This document shows positions 43,330-51,738 of a stretch of DNA of 64,000 bases, piece by piece. Under the pieces are notes generated by a model. It was not told where the DNA came from and did not search any database. It saw only the letters and a list, made by a program, of their open reading frames with translations. The stretch is from Saprospirales bacterium. GTDB taxonomy: Bacteria; Bacteroidota; Bacteroidia; Chitinophagales; Saprospiraceae. Position 1 is the stretch's first letter, and each line of letters opens with the position of its first letter. The DNA is taken from the NCBI GenBank assembly GCA_016711045.1, contig JADJTT010000001.1, positions 990,469 to 1,054,468 of the forward strand. The letters are read 5' to 3'. The translations under genes were made by a program, and so were the position numbers.

Positions 43330-45774
43330 GTGTTTTTTCGTTTTTTTGCGGAAAAGGTGTTACTTGCCGGCTCTACCCAGTCACAAGTATACAGTTTACA
43401 AAACAATTTTTTGGTGCGGAAATTTGCATACACAGCAATAGGGGTATTTTGGGGGCTTTTAGTGACCGTAGGTTCCTGGGCTCAATCTTCGGGTAAGGAC
43501 TATATTCCTGACTGGGAGGTGGAGTTATCTGTGCCCGGCGGTTTCTACCCGGATGCGGTGGAAGTTGACCTTAGCTGCCCCGGAGCCCGGATTTATTACA
43601 CCATGGATGGCTCGGTACCAAAGGCGGGAAGCATAAATCATCTTTACCGTGGTCCGATTCCTATATCGACGACTACGGTATTGCGGATCCTTGCAGTGCG
43701 CGGGTCGGAGCATACCCGGGTCATTTCGCATACGTTCTTTATTAATGAACCTCTTTCCACCTTTCCGGTGGTTTCCATTTCGATACCTCCTGATGTGCTA
43801 TTCCACCCCACTATGGGTCTTTTTGTGAAAGGGCCGGAGGCGGTAGATACCTTATTGAAAATGCCCGGCGCCAATTTTTGGTCGAAGGGAGAGTTTCCCA
43901 TCAATGCCGAGATCTTTGAAACAGACGGGTCTTGCGTGTTTCGCAACGAGATGGGTTTTCGTTTGTTTGGCGGAATGAGCCGGCTTTTCCCACAAAAGTC
44001 CTTCGCGGTAGTTGCCCGGGATCGGTATGGGGTCAACCGGATCGATCATTCTATTTTTGGAAAGAAGGGATTGAAGAAATTCAAATTTTTGGTTTTCCGG
44101 AATTCAGGAAGCGACTTCGGCAAGACCCAATTCCGGGATGCCTTCATGACTAGCCTGGTGAAAGATTGGGAGATAGATGTACAGGATTTCCGGCCATCTC
44201 ATGTGTATATCAACGGCAAATATTGGGGTATTTACAATATCCGGGAGAAGATCAACCGCTATTATATTGCGGCTCATCACGATGTGGAAAAGGACAGCCT
44301 GGATCTGCTCGAACACCGGTTTTCGCGCAAGCGGGGAAGCCGGAGGGATTATCTGCAGCTCCTCAATTTCATGGAGAAAAACAGTTTGTGGGATGCCACC
44401 AATTTTGCCTATGTAGATTCGCAGATGGACGTAGGGAACTTCATGGACTACGAGATTGCACAGATCTATTTCGACAATCAGGACGCAGGCGGAAATATCC
44501 GCTACTGGAAGGCTAATGAGCCCGGCAGCAAGTGGCGTTGGATCTTATACGACACGGATTGGGGATTTGGGCTCCATGAGTCGGATGCCTATGCCAATAA
44601 TAGCCTGGCATTTCACACAGCCGCTAATGGTCCTGCCTGGCCAAATCCACCCTGGAGTACATTTATATTGCGAAAACTGTTGGAAAATCCAGAATTCAAG
44701 CGGACTTTCATCAACCGGTTTGCCGATCAACTCAACACGAGTTTGTCCGGCTTTCATGTCGAGCAACAGATCGACTCTTTCCAACGACTTTACGAACCCG
44801 AAATTCCGCGCCATCTGGAACGGTGGAATCTCAGTCAGGACCGCTGGCTGTCCGAGATTGAGAAGTTGCGGATCTTTGCCCGCAAACGGCCTGAATTTGT
44901 GCGCATGCACATCATGGAGCAATTTGATGTGGGCGATATGCGCGATTTGCAGGTATTGGTAAATGAGGGGGGGACCGTCAAACTGAACGGATATGTGCAT
45001 CTGGTGCCAGGGCTTTTCGAGGGCGTGTATTTTGAAAAAATCCCTGTCACACTGGAAGCTACTCCTGCACTTGGATTTCGCTTTCTATACTGGGAAGGGC
45101 CCAATGGGAAAGTAGCTACGTCCAAGCTGACGCTGAGCCTTCGGGAGGACCCTACCAAGGCGCAGGCGGTCTTTGAGCGCTATGATCATCCATTGGCGGG
45201 GAAGATCATCATCAACGAGGTTGCGTGCAACAATAAAGTGTCGGGTGACTGGATCGAGTTGTACAACCAGTCGGACGAAACCGTGCAGCTTTCCGGATGG
45301 ATGCTCACCGACTCGAAGAACAATTTTATGTTCCCCAACATCCTGGTTCCCTCCAAGGGCTATCTGGTGATCTGCGAAGATGTAGACGCTTTTTTGAAAG
45401 CATACCCCGATGCCTACCGATATGTCGGTAATCTCGGATTTGGATTAAGCAAGCGCAAAGAACGCATCGGATTGTTCTCTTCCGAAGGAGCCCTGGTAGA
45501 CAGCATGGGATATGACCTGGCGCCGATGGACTCTCTTTTTACGCTTAACTTACTCCTCCCCACGCTCAACAACGGCGACCCTGAAAACTGGGATATTCAG
45601 ACGGGTATGGGCACTCCGGATGCGGCTAATATTTACTATGTACAAAGTACCCTCAGAGCCAGGCAGAAGGTCTGGGTGGAAATGGGTGCAGCAGCCGGGG
45701 TCATCGTGCTCTGTATTTTCCTGCTCATCTGGAGACACCGGAGCCGGCGCCCTCCAAGGCCCGCCTACCGATAG
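43330..45774 (+). CDS. CotH-kinase-like surface protein with CHB_HEX, CotH and lamin-tail domains
   Basis: An 814-residue exported protein. A signal-like segment (FAYTAIGVFWGLLVTVGSWAQ, ~31-51) is followed by a chitobiase-C-like beta module (YYTMDGSVPKAG, ~89). The CotH domain (~120-540) includes RDRYGVNRIDHSIFG, FRNSGSDFGKTQFRDAF and WRWILYDTDWGFGL. A lamin-tail domain (IIINEVACNNKVSGDWIELYN, ~635-750) and one C-terminal helix (AAAGVIVLCIFLLIW) end it. CotH-family proteins can be atypical protein kinases; the Asp of YDTDWGFG would be the metal-binding residue. The true start may be a GTG near 43414, nearer the signal peptide. Confidence 0.82.
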   Translation: MFFRFFAEKVLLAGSTQSQVYSLQNNFLVRKFAYTAIGVFWGLLVTVGSWAQSSGKDYIPDWEVELSVPGGFYPDAVEVDLSCPGARIYYTMDGSVPKAGSINHLYRGPIPISTTTVLRILAVRGSEHTRVISHTFFINEPLSTFPVVSISIPPDVLFHPTMGLFVKGPEAVDTLLKMPGANFWSKGEFPINAEIFETDGSCVFRNEMGFRLFGGMSRLFPQKSFAVVARDRYGVNRIDHSIFGKKGLKKFKFLVFRNSGSDFGKTQFRDAFMTSLVKDWEIDVQDFRPSHVYINGKYWGIYNIREKINRYYIAAHHDVEKDSLDLLEHRFSRKRGSRRDYLQLLNFMEKNSLWDATNFAYVDSQMDVGNFMDYEIAQIYFDNQDAGGNIRYWKANEPGSKWRWILYDTDWGFGLHESDAYANNSLAFHTAANGPAWPNPPWSTFILRKLLENPEFKRTFINRFADQLNTSLSGFHVEQQIDSFQRLYEPEIPRHLERWNLSQDRWLSEIEKLRIFARKRPEFVRMHIMEQFDVGDMRDLQVLVNEGGTVKLNGYVHLVPGLFEGVYFEKIPVTLEATPALGFRFLYWEGPNGKVATSKLTLSLREDPTKAQAVFERYDHPLAGKIIINEVACNNKVSGDWIELYNQSDETVQLSGWMLTDSKNNFMFPNILVPSKGYLVICEDVDAFLKAYPDAYRYVGNLGFGLSKRKERIGLFSSEGALVDSMGYDLAPMDSLFTLNLLLPTLNNGDPENWDIQTGMGTPDAANIYYVQSTLRARQKVWVEMGAAAGVIVLCIFLLIWRHRSRRPPRPAYR

Positions 45775-45823
45775 AAATTGTGCGAGCTGAATCGTCTGAA
45801 AGAGTTGCTCATTAACTGGATTT

Positions 45824-46771
45824 ATGGCGCGAATGAATTTACCCAAGTCCTTGCGTAAGAGCAAGCTGTTGAAGGAGCCGGAAGACCTGGGGTTTGGTAC
45901 CCGGCTTACAGAGAGTGATGAACGACTTATCAATCCGGATGGATCGTTCAATATCGACCGGATAGGTTTGCGAAGCTGGACCCCCTACCAATCGCTGGTG
46001 GAGATGAGTTGGCCGAAGTTTTTCCTGGTCCTTCTTTCCTTTTATTCTGCAGTCAACTTCCTGTTTGCGTTTCTGTACGTATTGGTGGGGGTGGAAAACC
46101 TGGCCGGTGCGGAAGATCCTGCATTGGGGATGGACCTGGCCGAAGCGTTTTTTTTCAGTGTGCAGACATTAACCACCGTGGGCTATGGGGCTATTCATCC
46201 GCTAGGGCTTTCCGCCAATATAGTTGCCTCATTGAATGCATTGGTTGGCCTGATGAGCTTTGCCCTGATGACGGGCTTGTTTTTTGCCCGGTTTGCGAAA
46301 CCCAAGGCGCAGGTTTTATTTAGCAGTAGCGCCCTGATCGCACCATACCAGGATGGGTGGAGTTTTCAGTTCCGCATAGCCAATAAGCGCAACAACCAGG
46401 TGATCAACCTGCGTGCCCGGATGATCATGAGCTGGATCGAGGAAAAGGGAGGCGAGAAGATCCGGCGCTATGGCCAGATGGATCTGGAGCTGGATCAGGT
46501 GTCCTTCTTTCCGTTAAATTGGACGATCGTGCATGCGATTAACGAAGGCAGCCCGTTGAACAACCGGACACAAAAGGACCTGGAGCGGATGAACGCCGAG
46601 TTTCTGGTATTGATCGAAGGGTACGACGAGACATATGCCCAGATGGTGCATGTCAACCGTTCGTATTCGTGGAGGGAGTTGCAATGGCACAAGCGATTCA
46701 AGACGATGTATCACTCGTCAAAAGGGGGAAGGATCGTGTTGGATTTGAGCCAGATCGATGAGTTGCAATAA
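45824..46771 (+). CDS. KirBac-type inward-rectifier potassium channel
   Basis: A 315-residue channel. An amphipathic slide-helix region (SWTPYQSLVEMSWPKFF) precedes transmembrane helix 1 (~65-90), the pore helix and the K+ selectivity filter TTVGYG (117-122), and helix 2 (~128-152). The rest is the cytoplasmic IgG-like Kir domain (~165-315). The layout and length match prokaryotic Kir channels. A start at 45830 is equally possible. It ends in a shared bidirectional terminator opposite bamA. Confidence 0.92.
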   Translation: MARMNLPKSLRKSKLLKEPEDLGFGTRLTESDERLINPDGSFNIDRIGLRSWTPYQSLVEMSWPKFFLVLLSFYSAVNFLFAFLYVLVGVENLAGAEDPALGMDLAEAFFFSVQTLTTVGYGAIHPLGLSANIVASLNALVGLMSFALMTGLFFARFAKPKAQVLFSSSALIAPYQDGWSFQFRIANKRNNQVINLRARMIMSWIEEKGGEKIRRYGQMDLELDQVSFFPLNWTIVHAINEGSPLNNRTQKDLERMNAEFLVLIEGYDETYAQMVHVNRSYSWRELQWHKRFKTMYHSSKGGRIVLDLSQIDELQ

Positions 46772-46807
46772 AAAAGGGGCTGCCTATTTTGAGGCAGCCC
46801 CTTTTTT
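46770..46807. terminator. Bidirectional terminator between the Kir gene and bamA
   Basis: A 10-bp GC-rich stem extended by six A-T pairs (46770-46785 and 46792-46807) with a 6-nt loop. A-run and T-run flank it, so it works on both strands for the convergent genes. Confidence 0.88.
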
Positions 46808-46812
46808 ATTGC

Positions 46813-49347
46813 TTATTCGGGTTCGAAGCCGAGGATGATATTGAAATTGCCGAATGTCTTGAAGATATTTGAATTTCCGGCGCCTGCGGTGTCTTTGTCG
46901 AAGCCGAGGCCGTAGTCGAAACCCAGGATACCAAACATGGGCAGGAAAACGCGCAAACCGATACCAGCGGATCGTTTCAGGTCGAAGGGGTTGAAATCAC
47001 GGAAGGTACGGAAGGCGTTACCGCCTTGTGCAAAAGCGAGTACATAGATAGTCGAGTTGGGGTTGAGCGAAACCGGATAGCGCAATTCGACGGTGAATTT
47101 GTCGAAAATCGGAGTGGCTACGGTTTGTCCGTTGATCTGGTTTGCTCCAATTTCGTTAATCTCATATCCCCGCATGGAGATGATATCGGTGCCGTTAAAT
47201 TGGCCGAACTGCTGGTTATTGAGGCCATCCCCTCCAAGTTGGAATCGTTCGAAAGGCGAGATGCCGATATCTTTATTGTAGGCGCCGATCATCCCGATCT
47301 TGGCCTCCGTTTTGAGGGTCAGATTGCCGACTAGTTTGGCATACCATTCGGCGGTGAATCGCCATTTGTGGTATTCCAGCCATTTAAAGCGTTCTTCGAC
47401 GGGCAGGTCTGCATAGGGTTTGCTGGAAAAGAGTGAATAGGGAGGAGTGAGTTGTAGCGAAAGCGAGAAACGGGAGCCTTCCTGCGGGAATAGCGGATTG
47501 TTGATCGTACTCCGGGTTATGTTTTGTGTGACACTGAAGTTATGGTACTGGCCGTCTGTGACGATTTCACCGTCCTCGGTTCGGAAAAGGCCATCGTACC
47601 AATTGCTGAGTTGGATGTTTTCGAGATTAATGGAGGTGGAAGACACGAAGTTGTCGTCGGGGAACTTCAAGCGGGTTCCCAGGCTAAAGGTAGCGCCGCC
47701 GAGGCCAAAGGTACCGCCGGAGATATTGTAACGGGTATAGAAGCCTGCTGCGGTGAAAGAGTTGGGTTTTTTACCTCCCAGCCAGGGTTCCGTGAAGGAC
47801 AGGTTGTACGATTGGAAGAAGCGACCGTTGGTTTGGGCGCGGATGGAAAGCCGTTGGCCGTCGCCCTGAGGTAACGGACTCCAGGTTTCTTTTTTGAAAA
47901 TATTGCGTGCGGAGAAGTTGTTGAAAGACACGCCGAGGGTGCCGATTACCCCGCGGCCTACACCGCCCCAGCCTGCAGAAAGTTCGAGCTGGTCAGATGG
48001 CCGTTCTTCCACGGTATATTCAATGTCTACTGTGCCTCGTTGTGGATTCACAGGGGTATTGATGTCCAGGCTTTCCGGGTTGAAGTAACCCAGGTTCATA
48101 ATCTGGCGCTGGGAGCGGATGATATCGGAACGGCTGAATTTATCGCCCGGCAGTGTCCGAAGTTCCCGGCGGATGACGTGTTCGTGGGTGCGATCGTTCC
48201 CGTTGATGACTACCTTGTCGATAGTGGCTTGCGGGCCTTCAAATATGCGCATTTCCAGGTCGAGCGAATCGCCGCTGATCGCCACTTCAATGGGGTCGAT
48301 ATTGAAAAAGAGGTAGCCATTATCCATGTATAAGCTCGAAATATCGCGGCCTTCCTCGCTAAACTGCAGGCGTTTTTCCAGCAATTCCTGGTTGTAAACA
48401 TCTCCTTTTTTGATAGCCAGCACTTCGGTGAGCTGCTCGGCGGTATATATCGAGTTGCCTTTCCAGCTGATATTGCGGAAGTAATACCGGGGCCCCTCGG
48501 AGATATCGATCCGGATTTGGAGGTCGCCGTCTTCTTCCCGCCACATGGAGTCGCCGGTGATTTGTGCATCGCGATAACCAATGGTATTGTAGTAAGAAAT
48601 GAGGCTTTTCTGATCTGTAAGGTAGTCGGCCCGGATGTATTTAGAGGCGGAAAAGATAGCTTTTTTGGACTTCGTTTCCTTCATCAAGCGGTGGAGTTTG
48701 CCTTCCTTGGCATTGTTGGCGCCCACAAATGCAATTTGCTGGATGCGAACCCGTTCGCCCCGGTCGGCGTCAAATACTAATTTGACTGCATTGATACGGG
48801 CGGAATCAGGTTCTTCAATGACCGTGACTTTGGCATCCAGGTAGCCTTTTTCGACGAAATATTTTTCGATCTTCTTTTGGCAGGTCACCTTGGTATTTTC
48901 TGTGACGATCCCACCTTTGACGAGGGTAGGTTCGAGCAGTTTATTGATATCGTCGTGGTTGGTTTTTTTGATATTCCGGAAGGAGTGGCTGGTCAGTCGG
49001 GGCCTTTCCTTTACCCGGATCTCGAGGAACACAATATCGCCGATCGTCTTTTCCTGGAGGATTTCAATATCGGTAAAGAGTTTCAGGTTCCAAAGGGCTT
49101 TCATGGCGCGGGGGATGTCGCCTCCAGGGATGCGGATGCGGTCGCCCACGCGGAAGCCGGCGATAGATTTGAGGGCATTTTCGTCGCTGAATACCGCGCC
49201 GGATATTTTAATGCCGCCTATCTCGTAATCGCTGGGTTCGCCGTAATTGAAAACGGGGAAGATCGTATCGGTTACTACTTCCTGGGCAGCAACCCAGAAA
49301 GGCGTAAGAGCAAGGAAAAGGAGGATCAGGATATTTCGAATCATCAT
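46813..49347 (-). CDS. bamA: Outer membrane protein assembly factor BamA
   Basis: The 844-residue Omp85-family core of the BAM complex, which inserts beta-barrel proteins in the outer membrane. It has a signal peptide (ILILLFLALTPFWVAAQ), POTRA repeats to ~residue 435 (e.g. GDRIRIPGGDIPRAMKALW), then the 16-strand barrel (SFTEPWLGGKKPNSFTAAGFY, RGYEINEIG) ending GLGFDKDTAGAGN to FNIILGFEPE. It lies 79 bp downstream of uppS on the same strand. The OmpH genes that usually follow are 12.7 kb away. Confidence 0.95.
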   Translation of the reverse strand: MMIRNILILLFLALTPFWVAAQEVVTDTIFPVFNYGEPSDYEIGGIKISGAVFSDENALKSIAGFRVGDRIRIPGGDIPRAMKALWNLKLFTDIEILQEKTIGDIVFLEIRVKERPRLTSHSFRNIKKTNHDDINKLLEPTLVKGGIVTENTKVTCQKKIEKYFVEKGYLDAKVTVIEEPDSARINAVKLVFDADRGERVRIQQIAFVGANNAKEGKLHRLMKETKSKKAIFSASKYIRADYLTDQKSLISYYNTIGYRDAQITGDSMWREEDGDLQIRIDISEGPRYYFRNISWKGNSIYTAEQLTEVLAIKKGDVYNQELLEKRLQFSEEGRDISSLYMDNGYLFFNIDPIEVAISGDSLDLEMRIFEGPQATIDKVVINGNDRTHEHVIRRELRTLPGDKFSRSDIIRSQRQIMNLGYFNPESLDINTPVNPQRGTVDIEYTVEERPSDQLELSAGWGGVGRGVIGTLGVSFNNFSARNIFKKETWSPLPQGDGQRLSIRAQTNGRFFQSYNLSFTEPWLGGKKPNSFTAAGFYTRYNISGGTFGLGGATFSLGTRLKFPDDNFVSSTSINLENIQLSNWYDGLFRTEDGEIVTDGQYHNFSVTQNITRSTINNPLFPQEGSRFSLSLQLTPPYSLFSSKPYADLPVEERFKWLEYHKWRFTAEWYAKLVGNLTLKTEAKIGMIGAYNKDIGISPFERFQLGGDGLNNQQFGQFNGTDIISMRGYEINEIGANQINGQTVATPIFDKFTVELRYPVSLNPNSTIYVLAFAQGGNAFRTFRDFNPFDLKRSAGIGLRVFLPMFGILGFDYGLGFDKDTAGAGNSNIFKTFGNFNIILGFEPE

Positions 49348-49426
49348 GCCGGAGGCGTCAGGTTATAAATGGGATGTAATTTTACGAAGGAAAGAGAGGG
49401 CGAAGATAGGCAAGGGTTGTATAGGA

Positions 49427-50167
49427 TTACACCAATTGTTCGCTGATTTTTCCGAAACGCCTCTCCCGATGCTGGAAATCGATGATTGCCTGGTAGAGGT
49501 GGTCCTTTCTGAAATCAGGCCACAAGGTTGGGGTGAAGTATAATTCTGAGTAGGCGATCTGCCAGAGGAGGAAGTTGCTGATCCGGGATTCGCCGCTTGT
49601 TCGAATGAGCAATTCCGGGTCGGGGATGCCTTTTGTGCTCAACGCACCGGCAAACACATCCTCGTCGATCGCTTCGGGTTGGAGCAGCCCGCTTTTCGCT
49701 TGCAGTGCCAACTGGCGTGTTGCTTCCAAAATCTCCCACTTGGCACTGTAATTAAGTGCCAGGATGAGGGTCATACGCTGATTGTTTTTGGTAATTTCTA
49801 TGCCTTGTTGGAGAGCTATATAGCTCTTTTTCGGAAGTTTGGCAATATCGCCGATGGCATGGAGTCGGATATCATTTTTATTGAGGGTTTCAATTTCATT
49901 CTTTATGGTTTCGACCAGAAGTGTCATCAGGGCGTTGACCTCCATTTTTGGCCGTTTCCAGTTTTCGGTGGAAAAGGCATAGAGCGTGAGGTATTTGATG
50001 CCCAGTTCTGCGGCAGCTTCGGTCGTTTCCCGAACGGCTTTGACCCCATTGCGGTGCCCAAACACACGGGGTTTACCGTGTTGTTTGGCCCAGCGGCCAT
50101 TCCCGTCCATAATGATGGCGATGTGTCGGGGTAATTTATCAAGGATGATTTGGGACTTCAAATCCAT
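49427..50167 (-). CDS. uppS: Isoprenyl (undecaprenyl diphosphate) synthase
   Basis: cis-Prenyltransferase that makes the C55 lipid carrier for peptidoglycan and O-antigen. The 246-residue length is standard. The catalytic motif is IAIIMDGNGRWAKQHG (Asp ~21), followed by GHRNGVKAVRE, LTLYAFSTENWKRP and the C-terminal LLIRTSGESRISNFLLWQIAYSELYF. It heads the uppS-bamA pair. Its substrate is made from IPP and DMAPP, linking it to the mevalonate genes at 24-27 kb. Confidence 0.96.
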   Translation of the reverse strand: MDLKSQIILDKLPRHIAIIMDGNGRWAKQHGKPRVFGHRNGVKAVRETTEAAAELGIKYLTLYAFSTENWKRPKMEVNALMTLLVETIKNEIETLNKNDIRLHAIGDIAKLPKKSYIALQQGIEITKNNQRMTLILALNYSAKWEILEATRQLALQAKSGLLQPEAIDEDVFAGALSTKGIPDPELLIRTSGESRISNFLLWQIAYSELYFTPTLWPDFRKDHLYQAIIDFQHRERRFGKISEQLV

Positions 50168-50295
50168 TCGTATCCACGCTTTCGTTTGTCGGGATGCTTT
50201 CCCCTAAAAAAGCATACAAAGGTAAGAAAAGAAAAGGAATCCTTGCCTCTTAGGGAATAAGGCAGCAAATTTGCTATCGAGAAATACCAAAAACA

Positions 50296-51711
50296 ATGTT
50301 TCATGTAATCCTAAGTTTTCTGACGGCCTTCACGCTGACGTATCTGGCTATTCCATCCATCATCCACGTAGCCCATTCGAAGAACCTGATGGCAGAGCCG
50401 GGGAGTCGCGATTCCCACAAAGTGCGTACCCCTTCGCTTGGGGGGATCGGGATTTTTGCCGGCGTGGTTTTTTCCATTGTATTGTGGACTCCCTATGATG
50501 CATTTGGGTCGCTTCAATATATCCTTTGTTCGTTTGTCATCATTTTCCTGATCGGGGCGAAGGACGACATCATCCCGATGTCGCCGTTCAATAAGCTGGG
50601 CGGCCAGGTGTTGGCAGCCTTTATTTTGGTTTTTAAAGCGGATATCCGGCTCACCAGCTTGTACGGCATCTTTGGCGTATACGAGCTGGCCGATCTGGTG
50701 AGCTACTCGCTTACCATTTTCACCATTCTGGTGATCATCAATGCGTTCAACCTGATCGATGGCATAAACGGGTTGTCCGGCAGTATTGCTACGTTGATCT
50801 CCGTCATTCTAGGCATTTGGTTTATCGGCACAGATAATACCGTCATGGCTATTGTGGCGTTTTCGCTTGCCGGGGCGGTAATGGCTTTTTTGAAATACAA
50901 TTATACACCTGCCCAGATCTTTATGGGAGACACAGGAGCCTTGCTTATTGGACTGGTTTGTTCGATACTGATCATACGGTTCATAGAAATCAACAAGTTG
51001 CTGCCCGATCTGGATCCGTTCAAACTAAATGCCATACCGGCCATTGCCATCGGCATTTTGATCCTGCCTTTATTTGACACGCTTCGCGTTTTTATTACCC
51101 GGGCGTTAAAGGGGCGTTCTCCCCTTTCTCCGGACCGGACACACATTCACCATTTACTGATCGACTCCGGCCTTTCGCATATGCAAGCGACCTTCATTTT
51201 GGTAGCAGTCAACCTCATTTTCATCTTCCTGGTATTCTACTTCCAGGACTTGGGCACCATTCCACTTTTGCTCCTTACGATCGGGTTGGCCTCCCTGATG
51301 ACCGGTTGGTTGTACTACCGTTCGATGCGGAAAAAGCTGGGCAACCCCCTCCTGTATGAACTACCTTCTCGTGGCTCTTGGTGGTGGTCTTGGCAGTATG
51401 TGCCGGTATGCTATTGGCCACTTGCTAACCCGCCACTCGCTCGCTTTTCCCTGGTCGACCCTTGCTGCCAATGTGCTGGCATCCCTGATCCTCGGTTTTC
51501 TCACCGGCCTGAGTCTCCGGGAAGGAATGTCTCCTTCCCTCAAAGTGCTCTTTATGGCCGGCTTCTGTGGAGGGTTCAGTACATTCAGTACTTTTTCCGC
51601 AGAAACCATGTACCTGGTTCAGGATGGCCGGGCAGATTTGGCTTTGCTGAACGTGATGATCAGCGTGACCTTCTGCCTGGTGGCCGTGTATTTAGGGTAT
51701 TGGGTGAGTAG
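50296..51711 (+). CDS. WecA/MraY-family polyprenyl-phosphate GlcNAc-1-phosphate transferase, 3' end frame-shifted
   Basis: A multi-pass membrane glycosyltransferase that loads a sugar-1-phosphate onto undecaprenyl phosphate. About ten hydrophobic segments carry the family motifs DSHKVRTPSLGGIGIF, AKDDIIP, NAFNLIDGINGLSG, FMGDTGALLIG and the HIHH-like SPDRTHIHHLL. Residues beyond ~354 read through crcB in another frame and look non-native (Trp, Pro and Arg rich). One extra C in the run 51345-51349 would create a TGA at 51357-51359, giving a 354-residue protein and an ATGA overlap with crcB. I take the native end to be there; the coordinates show the frame as read. Confidence 0.82.
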   Translation: MFHVILSFLTAFTLTYLAIPSIIHVAHSKNLMAEPGSRDSHKVRTPSLGGIGIFAGVVFSIVLWTPYDAFGSLQYILCSFVIIFLIGAKDDIIPMSPFNKLGGQVLAAFILVFKADIRLTSLYGIFGVYELADLVSYSLTIFTILVIINAFNLIDGINGLSGSIATLISVILGIWFIGTDNTVMAIVAFSLAGAVMAFLKYNYTPAQIFMGDTGALLIGLVCSILIIRFIEINKLLPDLDPFKLNAIPAIAIGILILPLFDTLRVFITRALKGRSPLSPDRTHIHHLLIDSGLSHMQATFILVAVNLIFIFLVFYFQDLGTIPLLLLTIGLASLMTGWLYYRSMRKKLGNPLLYELPSRGSWWWSWQYVPVCYWPLANPPLARFSLVDPCCQCAGIPDPRFSHRPESPGRNVSFPQSALYGRLLWRVQYIQYFFRRNHVPGSGWPGRFGFAERDDQRDLLPGGRVFRVLGE

Positions 51712-51727
51712 ATTGTTGGGTGCTTAG
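51356..51727 (+). CDS. crcB: Fluoride ion channel CrcB/Fluc
   Basis: A 123-residue, four-helix membrane protein forming dimeric fluoride-export channels. Recognised by GGGLGSMCRYAIG near the N-terminus, PWSTLAANVLASLILGFL and the hallmark GFCGGFSTFSTFSAE. No fluoride riboswitch was recognised upstream, where the reading frame of the WecA-like gene runs. Coupled expression with that gene through an ATGA overlap is likely. Confidence 0.93.
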   Translation: MNYLLVALGGGLGSMCRYAIGHLLTRHSLAFPWSTLAANVLASLILGFLTGLSLREGMSPSLKVLFMAGFCGGFSTFSTFSAETMYLVQDGRADLALLNVMISVTFCLVAVYLGYWVSRLLGA

Positions 51728-51738
51728 GTCGTCGGGAG

